A DNA stretch of 64,000 nt from Bacteroidales bacterium (GCA_016707785.1 JADJGZ010000018.1:87692-151691), one strand, 5' to 3'; shown: positions 1 to 9,789, numbered from the stretch's first letter. Translations and numbers: made by a program. The notes: a model not told the origin generated them from the sequence alone.

Positions 1-1704
1 CACCCATTTCCCGGCTATCGACAGGTATGCTGTAATACCCAACGATAAACCAACTGTTCCAAATGCTGAAACTACTTCAAATACAATTTTTGAAAGATTA
101 AACTGACCATCTGTTAAGACGAGGGTAAAAACTGCAATTGAAATTACCAGGAATGAAAGAAAGATAACAGCAAATGCCCTGCTTACTGATTCTTTCGTCA
201 ATTCTCTTCCATAAACTTCTATTTTATCCTGGCCTTTGGATAAATGAAAAAAATTGAGAACTGCCACAGCAAATGTTGTCGTTTTTATGCCACCACCTGT
301 AGACGCTGGTGACGCTCCAACCCACATTAAAAACAGGTAAAGCAAGACTGAAACAGGAGCTAGTAACGACATGTCAGCAGTATTAAACCCAGCTGTCCTG
401 GCGGTCACAGAACCGAAAAAAGCACCGGCTACTTTACCTGACACTGATAAGTCTTTCAATGAATGATTGTATTCGGAAAAGAAGAAAAATACAAACCCGG
501 TTAAGAGCAATACCAAGGTTGTAATAAGGGCCACCCGGGAATTCAGATTGATTATTTTTGGTGCATGAACATAGCCCTTTTTCCCAATAATCTGGTGATA
601 CTTATTCTTCAAAAAGTGCTTTAATAACCGATAATAATTAAAAATTACAGGGAAGCCCAAACCTCCAATGATAACAAGTATACCAATCACATAATGAAGA
701 TTGTAGTTGAACCTGAAACCAGGTTGGTATAATCCTTGCGAAAGAGTGGAAAATCCTGCGTTGCAGAATGCGGAAATGGAATGAAACGATGAAAAACCAA
801 TCATTGAAAGATGACTGGAAAATCCAGACGAATCTAATGAATAATATATAATGACTGCCCCAACTGTTTCAATAGAGAAAGTAACCAGGATGATCTTTAA
901 TAACGTTTTGAAAATCTCACCAAGCTTTTCTTCATTGATAAGTTCTTTTAAAAGAAATTCATTCCCAAAAGAAGCCCCTCCTTTAAAGAAATATCCAAAA
1001 AAACTTGTGAAGGTCATCACACCTAATCCTCCAACCTGGATAAGTGCTATAATTATTAGTTTACCCAATGGAGTAAAGCAGGTAGCTGTATCAACAACTA
1101 GTAATCCCGTAACGCATACAGCGCTGGTTGAAGTAAAAAAAGCATCCGTTAACCCGATTCCATGGAAAGTGGCCTTCGGTAACATCAGTAAAACAGTACC
1201 AAATACAATGATAAATAGGAAACTGAAAGTAAAGAGAAGTCCGGGATTTGTATTTCGAAATTTTAGCTTTAATGTACTTGTTGATACCTCTATAATAAGC
1301 GCTATCAAAAAAATCAAATAAACAGCTAAATTTCTAGTGAGGAAATCAAGCATTAAGCCTTGAGTCCAGAAAACTCCCGTAAATCCAGTCCTTGCATTGA
1401 GTATTAATAATAAGAGAGGAATGACTGCCAATTCCGAAAGTCGTAGCCTAAGATCTCTAACCTTCCACTTTTTTATAAAAAGCCCGGAAACATTGCTCAG
1501 TATAATAGCACATAAGATGATATTATACAATCGTTGAATAGAAATTAATTCTTCTGTCTCATGCCCGAAACCAATGTGATACAGCATGATGAGAAAGCCA
1601 GACAATGCTGCAAGCAGACCCAATGTATCCAGGAAAGCCAGCAACCGTTTCCTTATAAGGTTAAAAAAATCAATAATCCTAAGTAAGCCTAACTTTATCG
1701 ACAT
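1..1704 (-). CDS. TrkH/KtrB-family potassium transporter subunit, C-terminus cut by window edge
   Basis: Integral membrane K+ channel subunit that works with a cytosolic TrkA/KtrA gating partner, which is not in this window. Reading the minus strand from ATG at 1704 gives an open frame to base 1 (568 codons, no stop). All four pore loops of the family are visible in order: TSTSAVCVTGL, FHSISAFCNAGFS, TARTAGFNTAD and FEVVSAFGTVGLSLG. A longer hydrophobic N-terminus of several membrane segments precedes the first pore loop. The motif VGASPASTGGGIKTTT after the third loop is also typical of TrkH/KtrB. The start at 1704 (protein begins MSIKLGLL) is the first in-frame ATG; no strong ribosome binding site is visible. 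The gene is divergent from tatA. Family assignment is firm; TrkH versus KtrB is not decided. Confidence 0.93.
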   Translation of the reverse strand, partial: MSIKLGLLRIIDFFNLIRKRLLAFLDTLGLLAALSGFLIMLYHIGFGHETEELISIQRLYNIILCAIILSNVSGLFIKKWKVRDLRLRLSELAVIPLLLLILNARTGFTGVFWTQGLMLDFLTRNLAVYLIFLIALIIEVSTSTLKLKFRNTNPGLLFTFSFLFIIVFGTVLLMLPKATFHGIGLTDAFFTSTSAVCVTGLLVVDTATCFTPLGKLIIIALIQVGGLGVMTFTSFFGYFFKGGASFGNEFLLKELINEEKLGEIFKTLLKIILVTFSIETVGAVIIYYSLDSSGFSSHLSMIGFSSFHSISAFCNAGFSTLSQGLYQPGFRFNYNLHYVIGILVIIGGLGFPVIFNYYRLLKHFLKNKYHQIIGKKGYVHAPKIINLNSRVALITTLVLLLTGFVFFFFSEYNHSLKDLSVSGKVAGAFFGSVTARTAGFNTADMSLLAPVSVLLYLFLMWVGASPASTGGGIKTTTFAVAVLNFFHLSKGQDKIEVYGRELTKESVSRAFAVIFLSFLVISIAVFTLVLTDGQFNLSKIVFEVVSAFGTVGLSLGITAYLSIAGKWV

Positions 1705-2069
1705 ATTCAAATAGAAGAAAGGTAAGTCATAACACAAAGTTAGTATTAAGTTGTTTGAATCAGTAAACCACTAAAAATCAAAATATTATTATCATGAGCA
1801 CTGAAGGCTGTATTATTCAGCTGATTTCTGTATTATTCAGTTTTTAACAAACCTATAATCAAACAGGTAGCTAAAAATTATAATAAATTAATACTACCTG
1901 ATTTTCTTACTTTTAATAAAATAATTTGAATATTAATTCATCTTCAACCTTCATTTTTTCATGGAGAAACTAATCAAATCTGTTACTCTTAATAAGCAGC
2001 TGAATTGTTTTTTCGAATAAGTGCCATCTCTTTAGTATTTTTGTCCTGATCAATTTCAAACTGAAGTCC
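1705..2069. promoter_or_regulatory. Divergent intergenic region with a repeated 13-mer
   Basis: This 365-bp AT-rich gap separates the minus-strand potassium transporter from tatA. It contains two identical copies of CTGTATTATTCAG at 1808-1820 and 1828-1840, offset by 20 bp, about two helical turns. The second copy runs into a T5 tract. Paired operator sites for a dimeric regulator are possible, but this is inference from spacing only. I see no small gene here. Confidence 0.3.
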
Positions 2070-2462
2070 TTGAATACAACTTTGCTCTTTCTTGATATCA
2101 GCGGCGGTGAACTATTAGTAATTGTTCTTGTCGTTTTCCTGGTATTTGGGCCTCAGAAGATGCCTGAAATCGCCAGGAAAATAGGTCGTGCCATCAATGA
2201 AATGAAAAAGGCTTCGAATGACCTTACGCGAGAATTCAGGCAGGAATCCTCAGGAATCAGAAGTGAAATTGCCGCCGCCCAAAGTAAAGTAAAGGATGAA
2301 ATAAATAGTGCAACCCAGGAGGTTTCCAAAACACGGGCCAGGGTAGTAAAGGATCTGTCAGTCGACAATGAACTTAAGAATAATCCCACTCAACAAGTCC
2401 CTGCTCCTGAACCAATTGAACCTGTTGTTGATCCCCCTGCCCCCCCTGAAAAAAGTGAATAA
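2070..2462 (+). CDS. tatA: Twin-arginine translocase subunit TatA/TatE
   Basis: Small pore-forming component of the Tat system that exports folded proteins across the inner membrane. The 130-residue product has the family's plan: a short N-terminal segment, one membrane helix (about residues 12-27, GGELLVIVLVVFLVFGP), the FGP hinge, an amphipathic helix (KMPEIARKIGRAINEMKKA) and a charged, Pro-rich tail ending in PPAPPEKSE. The start used is TTG at 2070, since no ATG lies in frame close upstream of the helix; this start is uncertain by a few codons. Likely Tat clients in the window are the HybA-like ferredoxin at 25020-25874 (RRDFF) and possibly ActB (RRNFLK). No tatC is present here. Confidence 0.9.
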   Translation: MNTTLLFLDISGGELLVIVLVVFLVFGPQKMPEIARKIGRAINEMKKASNDLTREFRQESSGIRSEIAAAQSKVKDEINSATQEVSKTRARVVKDLSVDNELKNNPTQQVPAPEPIEPVVDPPAPPEKSE

Positions 2463-2530
2463 TAAAAACAGTTCACGTTCGTTGATTACTTAGCTCTGAC
2501 GCATCTAAATATACATATTGTTCCCCCTTT

Positions 2531-4981
2531 ATGAAAATACGTTCACTGGTACTTATCTTCTCATTTATTGCACTGAGTTTCTCATTACAAGCTCAAAACA
2601 GGCATTGGAGAGCTGCTGATGATGCATTCAACAATATGCAGTATAACCAGGCATTGACGAAGTATAAGAAAGCGCTGTCAAAAGCCAAAGGTAAACCTGA
2701 TAAGGAAAAAATATCCTTTCAGATGGCTGAATGCTACCGGCTTATCAATAATACCAAGAAGGCTGAAACTGCATATAAAAGAATTTCCAAAACAAACTAT
2801 GCAGAAAAGAACCCCATTGTATTCCTCTACCTTGCACAAGCGATGATGAGCAATGAAAAATACGAAGATGCCCTGGTGTTTTTTGAGAAATATTCAGAGC
2901 AGGCACCTGATGACGTAAGGGGACTAAATGGGGTTGAATCGTGCAAACTTGCAAAGGAATGGATAGATTCTCCTACAAAATTCAATATTAAAGTAGAGAA
3001 ACCTCTGAATTCCAAGGAATCTGATTTTTCTGTTGCTTATGCTGATAAACTTTATAATACAATTGTCTTCACCTCAACACGGGATGCTGCAACCGGAAAA
3101 TCATTGGATAACTGGACCGGCCAGAGTTTTAGTGATCTCTTCATTGCAAAACTGGACCCCAAGGGGCAATGGTCTTCCCCTGTGCTGCTTGAAACCGGTA
3201 ATGTCATTAATACCGGTGCCAATGAAGGCAACCCCGCATTAAACAGTAAATTCAACCAGTTATATTTTACCCGCTGTGGTAATGATAAAGGCTCTCTGCA
3301 AGGTTGCCAGGTTTATGTTTCAAGGCGTTCAGGAAGAAATTGGGGTGATCCCAAGCCTCTCTCATTAGGGGGAGACAGCACAACAGTCTTTGGAAACCCT
3401 TCTATTAGTCCTGATGAACTCATGATTTTCTTTTCAAGCGACCTGCCCAATGGTGAGGGAGGAAAGGATTTATGGATGGCAGCAAGAAAAACAGCCGGTG
3501 ATGAATTCGGAAAAGCCATTAATCTCGGGCCGGCAGTAAACACTGCGGGTGATGAAATGTTCCCTTTCCTGCGCAACGACACAAGCCTTTATTTTGCTTC
3601 AAATGGCCACCCCGGGATGGGTGGGCTGGATATTTTCCGCTCCACCTTTTCCAATGGGATCTGGAACAAACCCGTTAACCTTCAGTACCCGGTCAATTCA
3701 GCCGGCGACGATTTTGCCATGATTTTCAATCCTGAAGAAGATAAAGGTTTCTTTTCTTCAAACCGTAAAGGAGGCAGAGGCGGTGATGATATCTACTCAT
3801 TTGAGAATCCACCTGTTCTGTTTACTCTTCAAGGGATCGTAAAGGATGATAATACTTTGCAGATTATCACCGGTGCAGTGGTGAAACTTACCGGCTCCGA
3901 TGGCTCTTCAATTGAAGCCAAAACAGATGCCCGTGGGATTTATAGTTTCAATAAAGCCCAGATCAAAGCCCGCACTTCCTATGAATTGGTGTGTGTTAAG
4001 GATGATTATTTCAATAAAAAAGCCAGGGAAACCACCGTCGGATTAGAGAGTAGCAAGGATTTCACCATTGATTTTATGCTTGAAAGAATCCCGGATAAAC
4101 CGGTCGTCCTGCCCGATATCCTTTACGATCTTGCAAAATGGGACCTGAAACCTCAATACCAGGATTCACTGCAGGGACTTATCAAGACACTGGACGAAAA
4201 TGAAACCATTATCGTTGAGTTAGCTTCTCATACCGATTCAAGAGGTTCAGACGAAAGTAATGATGTTCTTTCGCAGAAACGTGCGGAATCAGTTGTTAAT
4301 TACCTGATTGAAAGAGGGATTGATCCTGATCGTTTGGTTGCTAAAGGCTATGGTGAACGTGTTCCCCGCAAACTTGCCAAAGATGTTACTAAAGATGGAT
4401 TCTCATTTAAATCCGGAACCTTACTCACAACTACATTCATTGATTCTTTAGCCACTAAACCTATACAGGAAGCGGCTCATGCATTGAACAGGAGGACAGA
4501 ATTCCGTATCCTGAGCAAAGACTTTGTGCCTAAAACACAGAATAAAGCCATTGTAAGTCAAACCCAGAAAGTAACGGTTCAGATTAATCCGGAAGACAAT
4601 ATCCTCCGATACCTGGAGAATCCTGATCAGACAATGACTATTTCAGCCGTACTGAATGGAATCAATGTAGATATTGTGATCAGTGAAGAAGGACCTGGAT
4701 TGAGCTTTTCCGAAGATCAGGTCCTGAAGCTTTTAAAAGAAGGAGCCATTGGTAAAACAGATTTCGCTGGTGATGCTGCAAAGATTCTTGGTAACAACTC
4801 AGTATCTGATAAGGCCATCTTTAATGTCGCTGAAATCAATATTGCAAATAAATCGTCATTTGACCTTGAAGGAACTGTCCTGAAGAAACAAAAAGCTGCA
4901 GTCCTGATGAATGAATCAGTCCTGAAACGTTTTGGAAAATACAGTATAGACAAAGAAAAGAAACAGATCATCTTCCAGTAG
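2531..4981 (+). CDS. PorE-like OmpA-family protein (TPR, beta-propeller, CRD, OmpA) with extra C-terminal domain
   Basis: Predicted periplasmic, peptidoglycan-associated outer-membrane protein of 816 residues. Order of domains: signal peptide (1-22, ends LQAQ), TPR helices (about 25-150), PD40/WD40-like propeller blades (about 165-425, for example GKDLWMA, GGLDIFRS and GGDDIYSF), carboxypeptidase-regulatory-like domain (about 432-525), and an OmpA peptidoglycan-binding domain (about 535-660, core SHTDSRGSDESND). This order is that of PorE, a component of the Porphyromonas type IX secretion system, but similar OmpA proteins of other function are common in Bacteroidota. Unlike typical members it carries a further ~115-residue C-terminal segment that resembles a retropepsin-like fold without its catalytic DTG (see findings). 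There is no lipobox cysteine. purM follows after 19 bp, so the two may be cotranscribed. Confidence 0.8.
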   Translation: MKIRSLVLIFSFIALSFSLQAQNRHWRAADDAFNNMQYNQALTKYKKALSKAKGKPDKEKISFQMAECYRLINNTKKAETAYKRISKTNYAEKNPIVFLYLAQAMMSNEKYEDALVFFEKYSEQAPDDVRGLNGVESCKLAKEWIDSPTKFNIKVEKPLNSKESDFSVAYADKLYNTIVFTSTRDAATGKSLDNWTGQSFSDLFIAKLDPKGQWSSPVLLETGNVINTGANEGNPALNSKFNQLYFTRCGNDKGSLQGCQVYVSRRSGRNWGDPKPLSLGGDSTTVFGNPSISPDELMIFFSSDLPNGEGGKDLWMAARKTAGDEFGKAINLGPAVNTAGDEMFPFLRNDTSLYFASNGHPGMGGLDIFRSTFSNGIWNKPVNLQYPVNSAGDDFAMIFNPEEDKGFFSSNRKGGRGGDDIYSFENPPVLFTLQGIVKDDNTLQIITGAVVKLTGSDGSSIEAKTDARGIYSFNKAQIKARTSYELVCVKDDYFNKKARETTVGLESSKDFTIDFMLERIPDKPVVLPDILYDLAKWDLKPQYQDSLQGLIKTLDENETIIVELASHTDSRGSDESNDVLSQKRAESVVNYLIERGIDPDRLVAKGYGERVPRKLAKDVTKDGFSFKSGTLLTTTFIDSLATKPIQEAAHALNRRTEFRILSKDFVPKTQNKAIVSQTQKVTVQINPEDNILRYLENPDQTMTISAVLNGINVDIVISEEGPGLSFSEDQVLKLLKEGAIGKTDFAGDAAKILGNNSVSDKAIFNVAEINIANKSSFDLEGTVLKKQKAAVLMNESVLKRFGKYSIDKEKKQIIFQ

Positions 4982-5000
4982 AAGCAAGCAGGACCAGCAG

Positions 5001-6167
5001 ATGTCGGATCAGTTGAAATATACCCTTAGAGGGGTTAGTGCAGCCAAAGAGGATGTCCATGCAGCAATTAGCAAATTGGATAAGGGCTTATTCCCGAATG
5101 CTTTTTGTAAGGTTGTCCCGGATTTCCCGGGAGGGGATCAGGATTCTTGCGTAGTAATGCATGCCGATGGTGCTGGGACAAAATCGTCATTAGCATACCT
5201 CTACTGGAAAGAAACAGGAGATTTGTCTGTCTGGAAAGGAATTGCACAGGATGCCATCGTCATGAATACTGACGACCTCTTATGCGTAGGTATCACTGAC
5301 GGAATATTCATATCCTCAACAATCGGCCGAAATAAAAACCTTATTCCCGGAGAAGTAATTAGTACCATTATTAACGGTACTGAAGAATTCCTGGAAAAAA
5401 TGAGATCCTATGGCATCGGAATATTCTCAACCGGTGGTGAAACAGCAGATGTTGGTGACCTTGTTAGAACAATCATTGTCGACAGCACTGTTACAGCCAG
5501 GGTGAAACGCAATTCTATTATTGAGAATAAAATTGTCCCGGGTAATGTGATTGTCGGATTGGCTTCTTTTGGCCAGTCATCCTATGAAGATACGTATAAT
5601 GGAGGAATGGGAAGCAATGGGCTTACTTCTGCCCGTCACGACGTATTCTCCCGTTTATATGCGGATAAATACCCGGAAAGCTATGACACACGGCTTCCTC
5701 AAGAAGTTGTTTATTGTGGGAGCAAGCAACTCACTGACCCATCCTCAATCCCGGGCCTGGACATTGGTAGACTTGTCCTCTCTCCTACCCGTACCTATGC
5801 TCCGGTAATTCATAAAATACTTGAAGAATTCAGAGGGAAGATAAATGCTATGATCCATTGCAGTGGAGGCGGACAAACCAAAGTCCTGCATTTTGCCGGG
5901 AATGTGCATATTATTAAGGATAACCTTTTCCCGATTCCACCTTTGTTTGCTTTGATCGGGGAACAATCCGGCACCTCTCTGAAAGAAATGTACCAGGTAT
6001 TTAATATGGGACATCGAATGGAATTATATTTGGATCAACAATATGCTAATGACATCATTGGAATATCCAAAAGCTTTGGAATTGACGCAAGGATTATCGG
6101 CAGAGTGGAAGCTTCAGATCATAAAACATTGACTATCAAGTCCGATGAACAATTTTTCGTGTATTGA
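5001..6167 (+). CDS. purM: Phosphoribosylformylglycinamidine cyclo-ligase (AIR synthase)
   Basis: ATP-dependent closure of the imidazole ring in purine synthesis (FGAM to AIR), cytosolic. The 388-residue protein shows PurM family features: HADGAGTKSSLAYLYW near residue 53, a DAIVMNTDDLLCVG segment for ATP/metal binding, the STGGETADVGD loop, and the glycine-rich GLASFGQSSYEDTYNGGMGS region. Length fits the Bacteroidota form, which is longer than the E. coli enzyme (about 345 residues). ATG at 5001 follows the upstream stop by 19 bp. From memory of Bacteroidota genomes, purM often sits beside prfA and pyrF; here those follow at 9942-11980, separated by two TldD-like genes. Confidence 0.92.
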   Translation: MSDQLKYTLRGVSAAKEDVHAAISKLDKGLFPNAFCKVVPDFPGGDQDSCVVMHADGAGTKSSLAYLYWKETGDLSVWKGIAQDAIVMNTDDLLCVGITDGIFISSTIGRNKNLIPGEVISTIINGTEEFLEKMRSYGIGIFSTGGETADVGDLVRTIIVDSTVTARVKRNSIIENKIVPGNVIVGLASFGQSSYEDTYNGGMGSNGLTSARHDVFSRLYADKYPESYDTRLPQEVVYCGSKQLTDPSSIPGLDIGRLVLSPTRTYAPVIHKILEEFRGKINAMIHCSGGGQTKVLHFAGNVHIIKDNLFPIPPLFALIGEQSGTSLKEMYQVFNMGHRMELYLDQQYANDIIGISKSFGIDARIIGRVEASDHKTLTIKSDEQFFVY

Positions 6168-6245
6168 ATTTAAGATAGTTATCATCATCAATTTTAAGTG
6201 GTAAATAACCAACAGTTAATTTTTCTTCAAAAACCTAAATTCTGC

Positions 6246-7943
6246 ATGAGAATCATATCTTCAATCCTGACAGGAATATTAATCATTGTATTCATTCAGA
6301 ACCAATGCATAGCCCAATCATCCCTCATCCGGATTATGAAAGCAGAGATGGAACATGAAATGAACTCCCTGAGTAAACAAGAGTATCCTGCTTACTTCAT
6401 GGAATATAAAATCTTTGATCAGTATAGCCTTGGAATTCAAGCTTCTTTTGGTTCTGTTCTCACGGCAAACATCGACTCAAGTCGCTCATTTACAGCAGCC
6501 GTCAGGCTTGGAAGCTATAAAATGGACAATACGCATGCCCTGCCTGAAGGATCAAACCCCATGCTGGAACCCAGCCAGGTTATGTTACCATGGACATATG
6601 ATGAACAGATACTTCGTCTGGAAATGTGGAATGCAACAGCTTATGCTTATGAGCGATCAAAAGATCAATATAAACAAGTACTGGATGCCAGGGATGATGA
6701 AGGTTTTAAACAGGATGTCGACGACTTTACTAAGGCAGATGCTTTAGTGTATTATGAAGAAGTTCCTGAAAGTATCATCAATAAATCATTGTTGGATGAG
6801 TGGAAGTTAAAATGTTCGTCTCTCTCATCACAATTTCTTGAAGATACTTCATTCATGGCAGGAACAGTGTTTTTTGCCACAAATCAGAACCGGCAACACC
6901 TTGTAACTTCTGAAGGCCAGGAAATTAGTCAGAATAAACAATCATGTATGCTGATGATCATGGGGTTAATCAGGACTACTGACAACCAATTGGCTGTGGA
7001 TATGCTAACCTATTCAGTAAACGACCCTTCAGAACTGAAATCGATCGAGAATATCAGGATTGACCTGCAGCAGATGATTACACGGATGAAATTGATGAAG
7101 GATGCTCCCATTGCACAGCCATACAGTGGTCCGGCCCTGCTGTCACCGCAGGCTGCAGGCGTATTCTTTCACGAAATATTCGGACATAGGGTAGAAGGGC
7201 ATCGGTTGGCAGATATGAATGATAGTCAAACATTTGGTGATAAGCTTGGTAAAACTGTTCTTCCAAAATACATCAGCATCTCTTTTGATCCTACTAGCAA
7301 AGATTATAAGGGTCAGCATCTTACCGGAAGCTATAAATATGATGATGAAGGGATCCTCGCAAAAAAGGTAAAGGTGGTTGAAAACGGAGTTTTGCAGGAT
7401 TTCCTTATGTCACGAAAGCCTGTCAAAGGTTTCAACCAATCCAACGGACATGGAAGAGCCATGATAGGATCGGGAGCTGTTTCCAGGCAATCCAACATGA
7501 TTGTTGAATCAGAGAAAACATATAATGAAGCGGAATTGAGGAAAAAACTGATATCTGAATGCAAACGACAGAAAAAAGAGTATGGCTATTATTTCAAACA
7601 GGTTTCAGGAGGTCTCACCTTAAACTCAGTTTATATGGCCAATGTTTTTACTGTTTTTCCTACCGAGATATACAGGGTTTATGCTGATGGAAGGCCGGAT
7701 GAGATGGTGCGTCAGGTTTCACTTATTGGAACCCCGCTAACCATGTTTTCAGAAATAGAAGCCGCCGGCGATGACTCTGAATTATTCCCGGGGTTTTGTG
7801 GTGCAGAATCAGGGTCCATCCCGGTAACCATCGTATGCCCCTCCTTCTTTGTAAAGAAAATTGAAACACAGAAAACACCTGAATTTCATGTTGAGAAGCC
7901 ATTCCTGGTACAACCTTCGGCTACAACAATATCATCCAATTAA
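6246..7943 (+). CDS. Exported TldD-like metalloprotease
   Basis: Predicted zinc peptidase of the TldD/PmbA (U62) family. The active-site motif HEIFGHRVEGHR matches the family's HExxxH plus EG signature, and the C-terminal region has the expected PGFCGAESGSIPV block. The best start is ATG at 6246, because it gives a normal signal peptide (MRIISSILTGILIIVFIQ, cleavage after IAQ); an upstream GTG at 6198 would bury this peptide behind 16 hydrophilic residues. Final length is 565 residues. The next gene, 40 bp downstream, encodes a paralogue without the metal ligands, which mirrors the E. coli TldD-TldE heterodimer. E. coli TldD/E is cytosolic and processes small peptides; export of this pair implies another substrate, unknown from sequence. 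Confidence 0.85.
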   Translation: MRIISSILTGILIIVFIQNQCIAQSSLIRIMKAEMEHEMNSLSKQEYPAYFMEYKIFDQYSLGIQASFGSVLTANIDSSRSFTAAVRLGSYKMDNTHALPEGSNPMLEPSQVMLPWTYDEQILRLEMWNATAYAYERSKDQYKQVLDARDDEGFKQDVDDFTKADALVYYEEVPESIINKSLLDEWKLKCSSLSSQFLEDTSFMAGTVFFATNQNRQHLVTSEGQEISQNKQSCMLMIMGLIRTTDNQLAVDMLTYSVNDPSELKSIENIRIDLQQMITRMKLMKDAPIAQPYSGPALLSPQAAGVFFHEIFGHRVEGHRLADMNDSQTFGDKLGKTVLPKYISISFDPTSKDYKGQHLTGSYKYDDEGILAKKVKVVENGVLQDFLMSRKPVKGFNQSNGHGRAMIGSGAVSRQSNMIVESEKTYNEAELRKKLISECKRQKKEYGYYFKQVSGGLTLNSVYMANVFTVFPTEIYRVYADGRPDEMVRQVSLIGTPLTMFSEIEAAGDDSELFPGFCGAESGSIPVTIVCPSFFVKKIETQKTPEFHVEKPFLVQPSATTISSN

Positions 7944-7983
7944 TCATCAGGTGAGTAGAATCCCATTGTAATAATCATTAAAT

Positions 7984-9732
7984 ATGAAATCACTTTTCAA
8001 TATAGCAATCACTTTCTTTTGCTTAGGTATCACATTCGGAAGCTATGCCCAATTGACTTCAATTAATCCAGAGGAAGAAAAAATTGTTACATCAGCGCTT
8101 AAGGATGAACTATTCAGAAGTTTTCATCAACTGAATGATACTGATATGCAAAAACCGTTTTTTATTGCATATACTTTGCTCTGGGGAAAAGAGTATCGCT
8201 GCGGGGCAAAAATGGGTACAGTTTATTATGACCGGTTCGATCCGAACAATGCCGGAACCCTTAGGCTTATGGTAGGAAATTATGAATTGAATGATGAAAA
8301 CTTCAATGATACCGAAAGCAATTATAATTCTGCTTCTGCATTCCGACAATTTACAACATTGCCGCAGGAGGCAGATTATTGGGCAATCAGGAGGTATTTC
8401 TGGCAAATGTCTGATGAAGTTTATCGGTCAGCAAACGACCATTATAAACATAAAATTGAAGCTATTAACAGGAAAGCTGGTAATAATCCCAACGAAGGAT
8501 TGAGAGATTTCAATCCTTCTACAGCTGTTACAAATATTAAAGCACCTGAAGTCATTGAGTTCGACAGGCAGAAAATGTCAAGCCTCTTAAAGAAGTTATC
8601 AGGTATTTTTCTTGAGGATACAGTGTTTATCGATTCTGAAGCAACGTTTAATGCAAGGAATTACATGACCTATTACTATAATACTGAAGGTACTGTCCTG
8701 CATCATCCCTATACAAGTTTTTCCATCAATTTATCGGCCAATTGCTTTGATGTTAACGGAAGTACATTAATTGAAAGCATAGGATTCAATGGATTAACAA
8801 TGAATGAATTACCTGGTGAAGATGAATTGGTTCAGGCTTGTCAATTAATAAAAACACGTTTATTAAACAACAGAATTCCGGATACCATCCCCGAAGACTA
8901 TTCCGGCCCTGTGCTATACGAAGGAGTCTCCAGTGCCGATTACTTCAGGAAATACTTTTTTGAGGGGACAAATACACTTATTGCCTCCCGTGAGGTATTT
9001 AGTAATGAAAATCGCACGCTAGCGGTAAAGCAGAATGACAGTGATGAACAGAAGTATAATAAAAGGATTTTCTCCAAAGACCTGACTGTGTTGGATTGCC
9101 CCTCCCTGAAACAATTCCAGGGCACCCCACTCTATGGTTATTATCCGATGGATGCGGAAGGCATAGCTCCTCCCGACACCTTACTCCTGGTGGAAAATGG
9201 GGTACTGAAAAACATGTTAAATAACCGCATTCCTACTCCTAACCAGCAGGTTCCCAATGGACATTCAAGGTTCGGAGGATTATCAGTTAACGACCAGGTT
9301 GCACCCGGGGTATTGGTGGTAAATGCTAAAAATGGGAAAAGTAAGGAAGAACTGAGAAAGATGCTGTTGGAAGAAGCAGAAGACCGCAACCTCGAATATG
9401 CAATGATAGTAAGGCCTCTTTTTATCGGTAAAAATTACTGTAGCAATCAATACTTTCTGGTAAAAATAGCCGATCAGTCGGAACGATTAATTAAGGAAGA
9501 TATTTCTGATAATGATAGCTATATGAAAACACAGACAGACAGGCTATTAGGATTCTCATCAACCCAAATTGTAAAAAATGATTTCTACTCTTATCTCCAG
9601 GAATTGCCGGTGAGTTTTATAGTACCGGATGCTGTGCTTGTTGAAAACGGAAATTTCAGATTTAGCAGCAATTCTCAGTATGGGACGGAGAAAAGATTGG
9701 TACCTTACCCAACCATAAAGAAAGTAAATTAA
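7984..9732 (+). CDS. Exported TldE-like protein lacking the HExxxH metal site
   Basis: A 582-residue secreted paralogue of the preceding gene. It has its own signal peptide (MKSLFNIAITFFCLGITFG, cleavage near YAQ). At the position where the upstream protein has HEIFGH, this one reads SSADYFRKYFFEG, so the zinc-binding histidines and glutamate are absent. The overall plan of the family is kept, including a VPNGHSRFGGLS segment and a C-terminal half similar in order to its neighbour. By analogy with TldE it is likely a non-catalytic partner that shapes the active site of the TldD-like protein. Both genes probably form one transcript that ends at the hairpin at 9765-9789. Confidence 0.75.
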   Translation: MKSLFNIAITFFCLGITFGSYAQLTSINPEEEKIVTSALKDELFRSFHQLNDTDMQKPFFIAYTLLWGKEYRCGAKMGTVYYDRFDPNNAGTLRLMVGNYELNDENFNDTESNYNSASAFRQFTTLPQEADYWAIRRYFWQMSDEVYRSANDHYKHKIEAINRKAGNNPNEGLRDFNPSTAVTNIKAPEVIEFDRQKMSSLLKKLSGIFLEDTVFIDSEATFNARNYMTYYYNTEGTVLHHPYTSFSINLSANCFDVNGSTLIESIGFNGLTMNELPGEDELVQACQLIKTRLLNNRIPDTIPEDYSGPVLYEGVSSADYFRKYFFEGTNTLIASREVFSNENRTLAVKQNDSDEQKYNKRIFSKDLTVLDCPSLKQFQGTPLYGYYPMDAEGIAPPDTLLLVENGVLKNMLNNRIPTPNQQVPNGHSRFGGLSVNDQVAPGVLVVNAKNGKSKEELRKMLLEEAEDRNLEYAMIVRPLFIGKNYCSNQYFLVKIADQSERLIKEDISDNDSYMKTQTDRLLGFSSTQIVKNDFYSYLQELPVSFIVPDAVLVENGNFRFSSNSQYGTEKRLVPYPTIKKVN

Positions 9733-9764
9733 GGGTTGAAGTAAAGTTCATACATTAAGGGACT

Positions 9765-9789
9765 AAAACGTGAACTCCTGTCACGTTTT
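9765..9789 (+). terminator. Intrinsic terminator after the TldD/TldE-like pair
   Basis: AAAACGTGA (9765-9773) pairs perfectly with TCACGTTTT (9781-9789) across a 7-nt loop, and the 3' arm runs into a T tract. It separates the exported protease pair from prfA. Confidence 0.75.

Noticed and set aside
851..1321. Plus-strand open frame of 156 codons
   Set aside because: It is the antisense shadow of the TrkH/KtrB gene, whose pore loops are clear on the minus strand.
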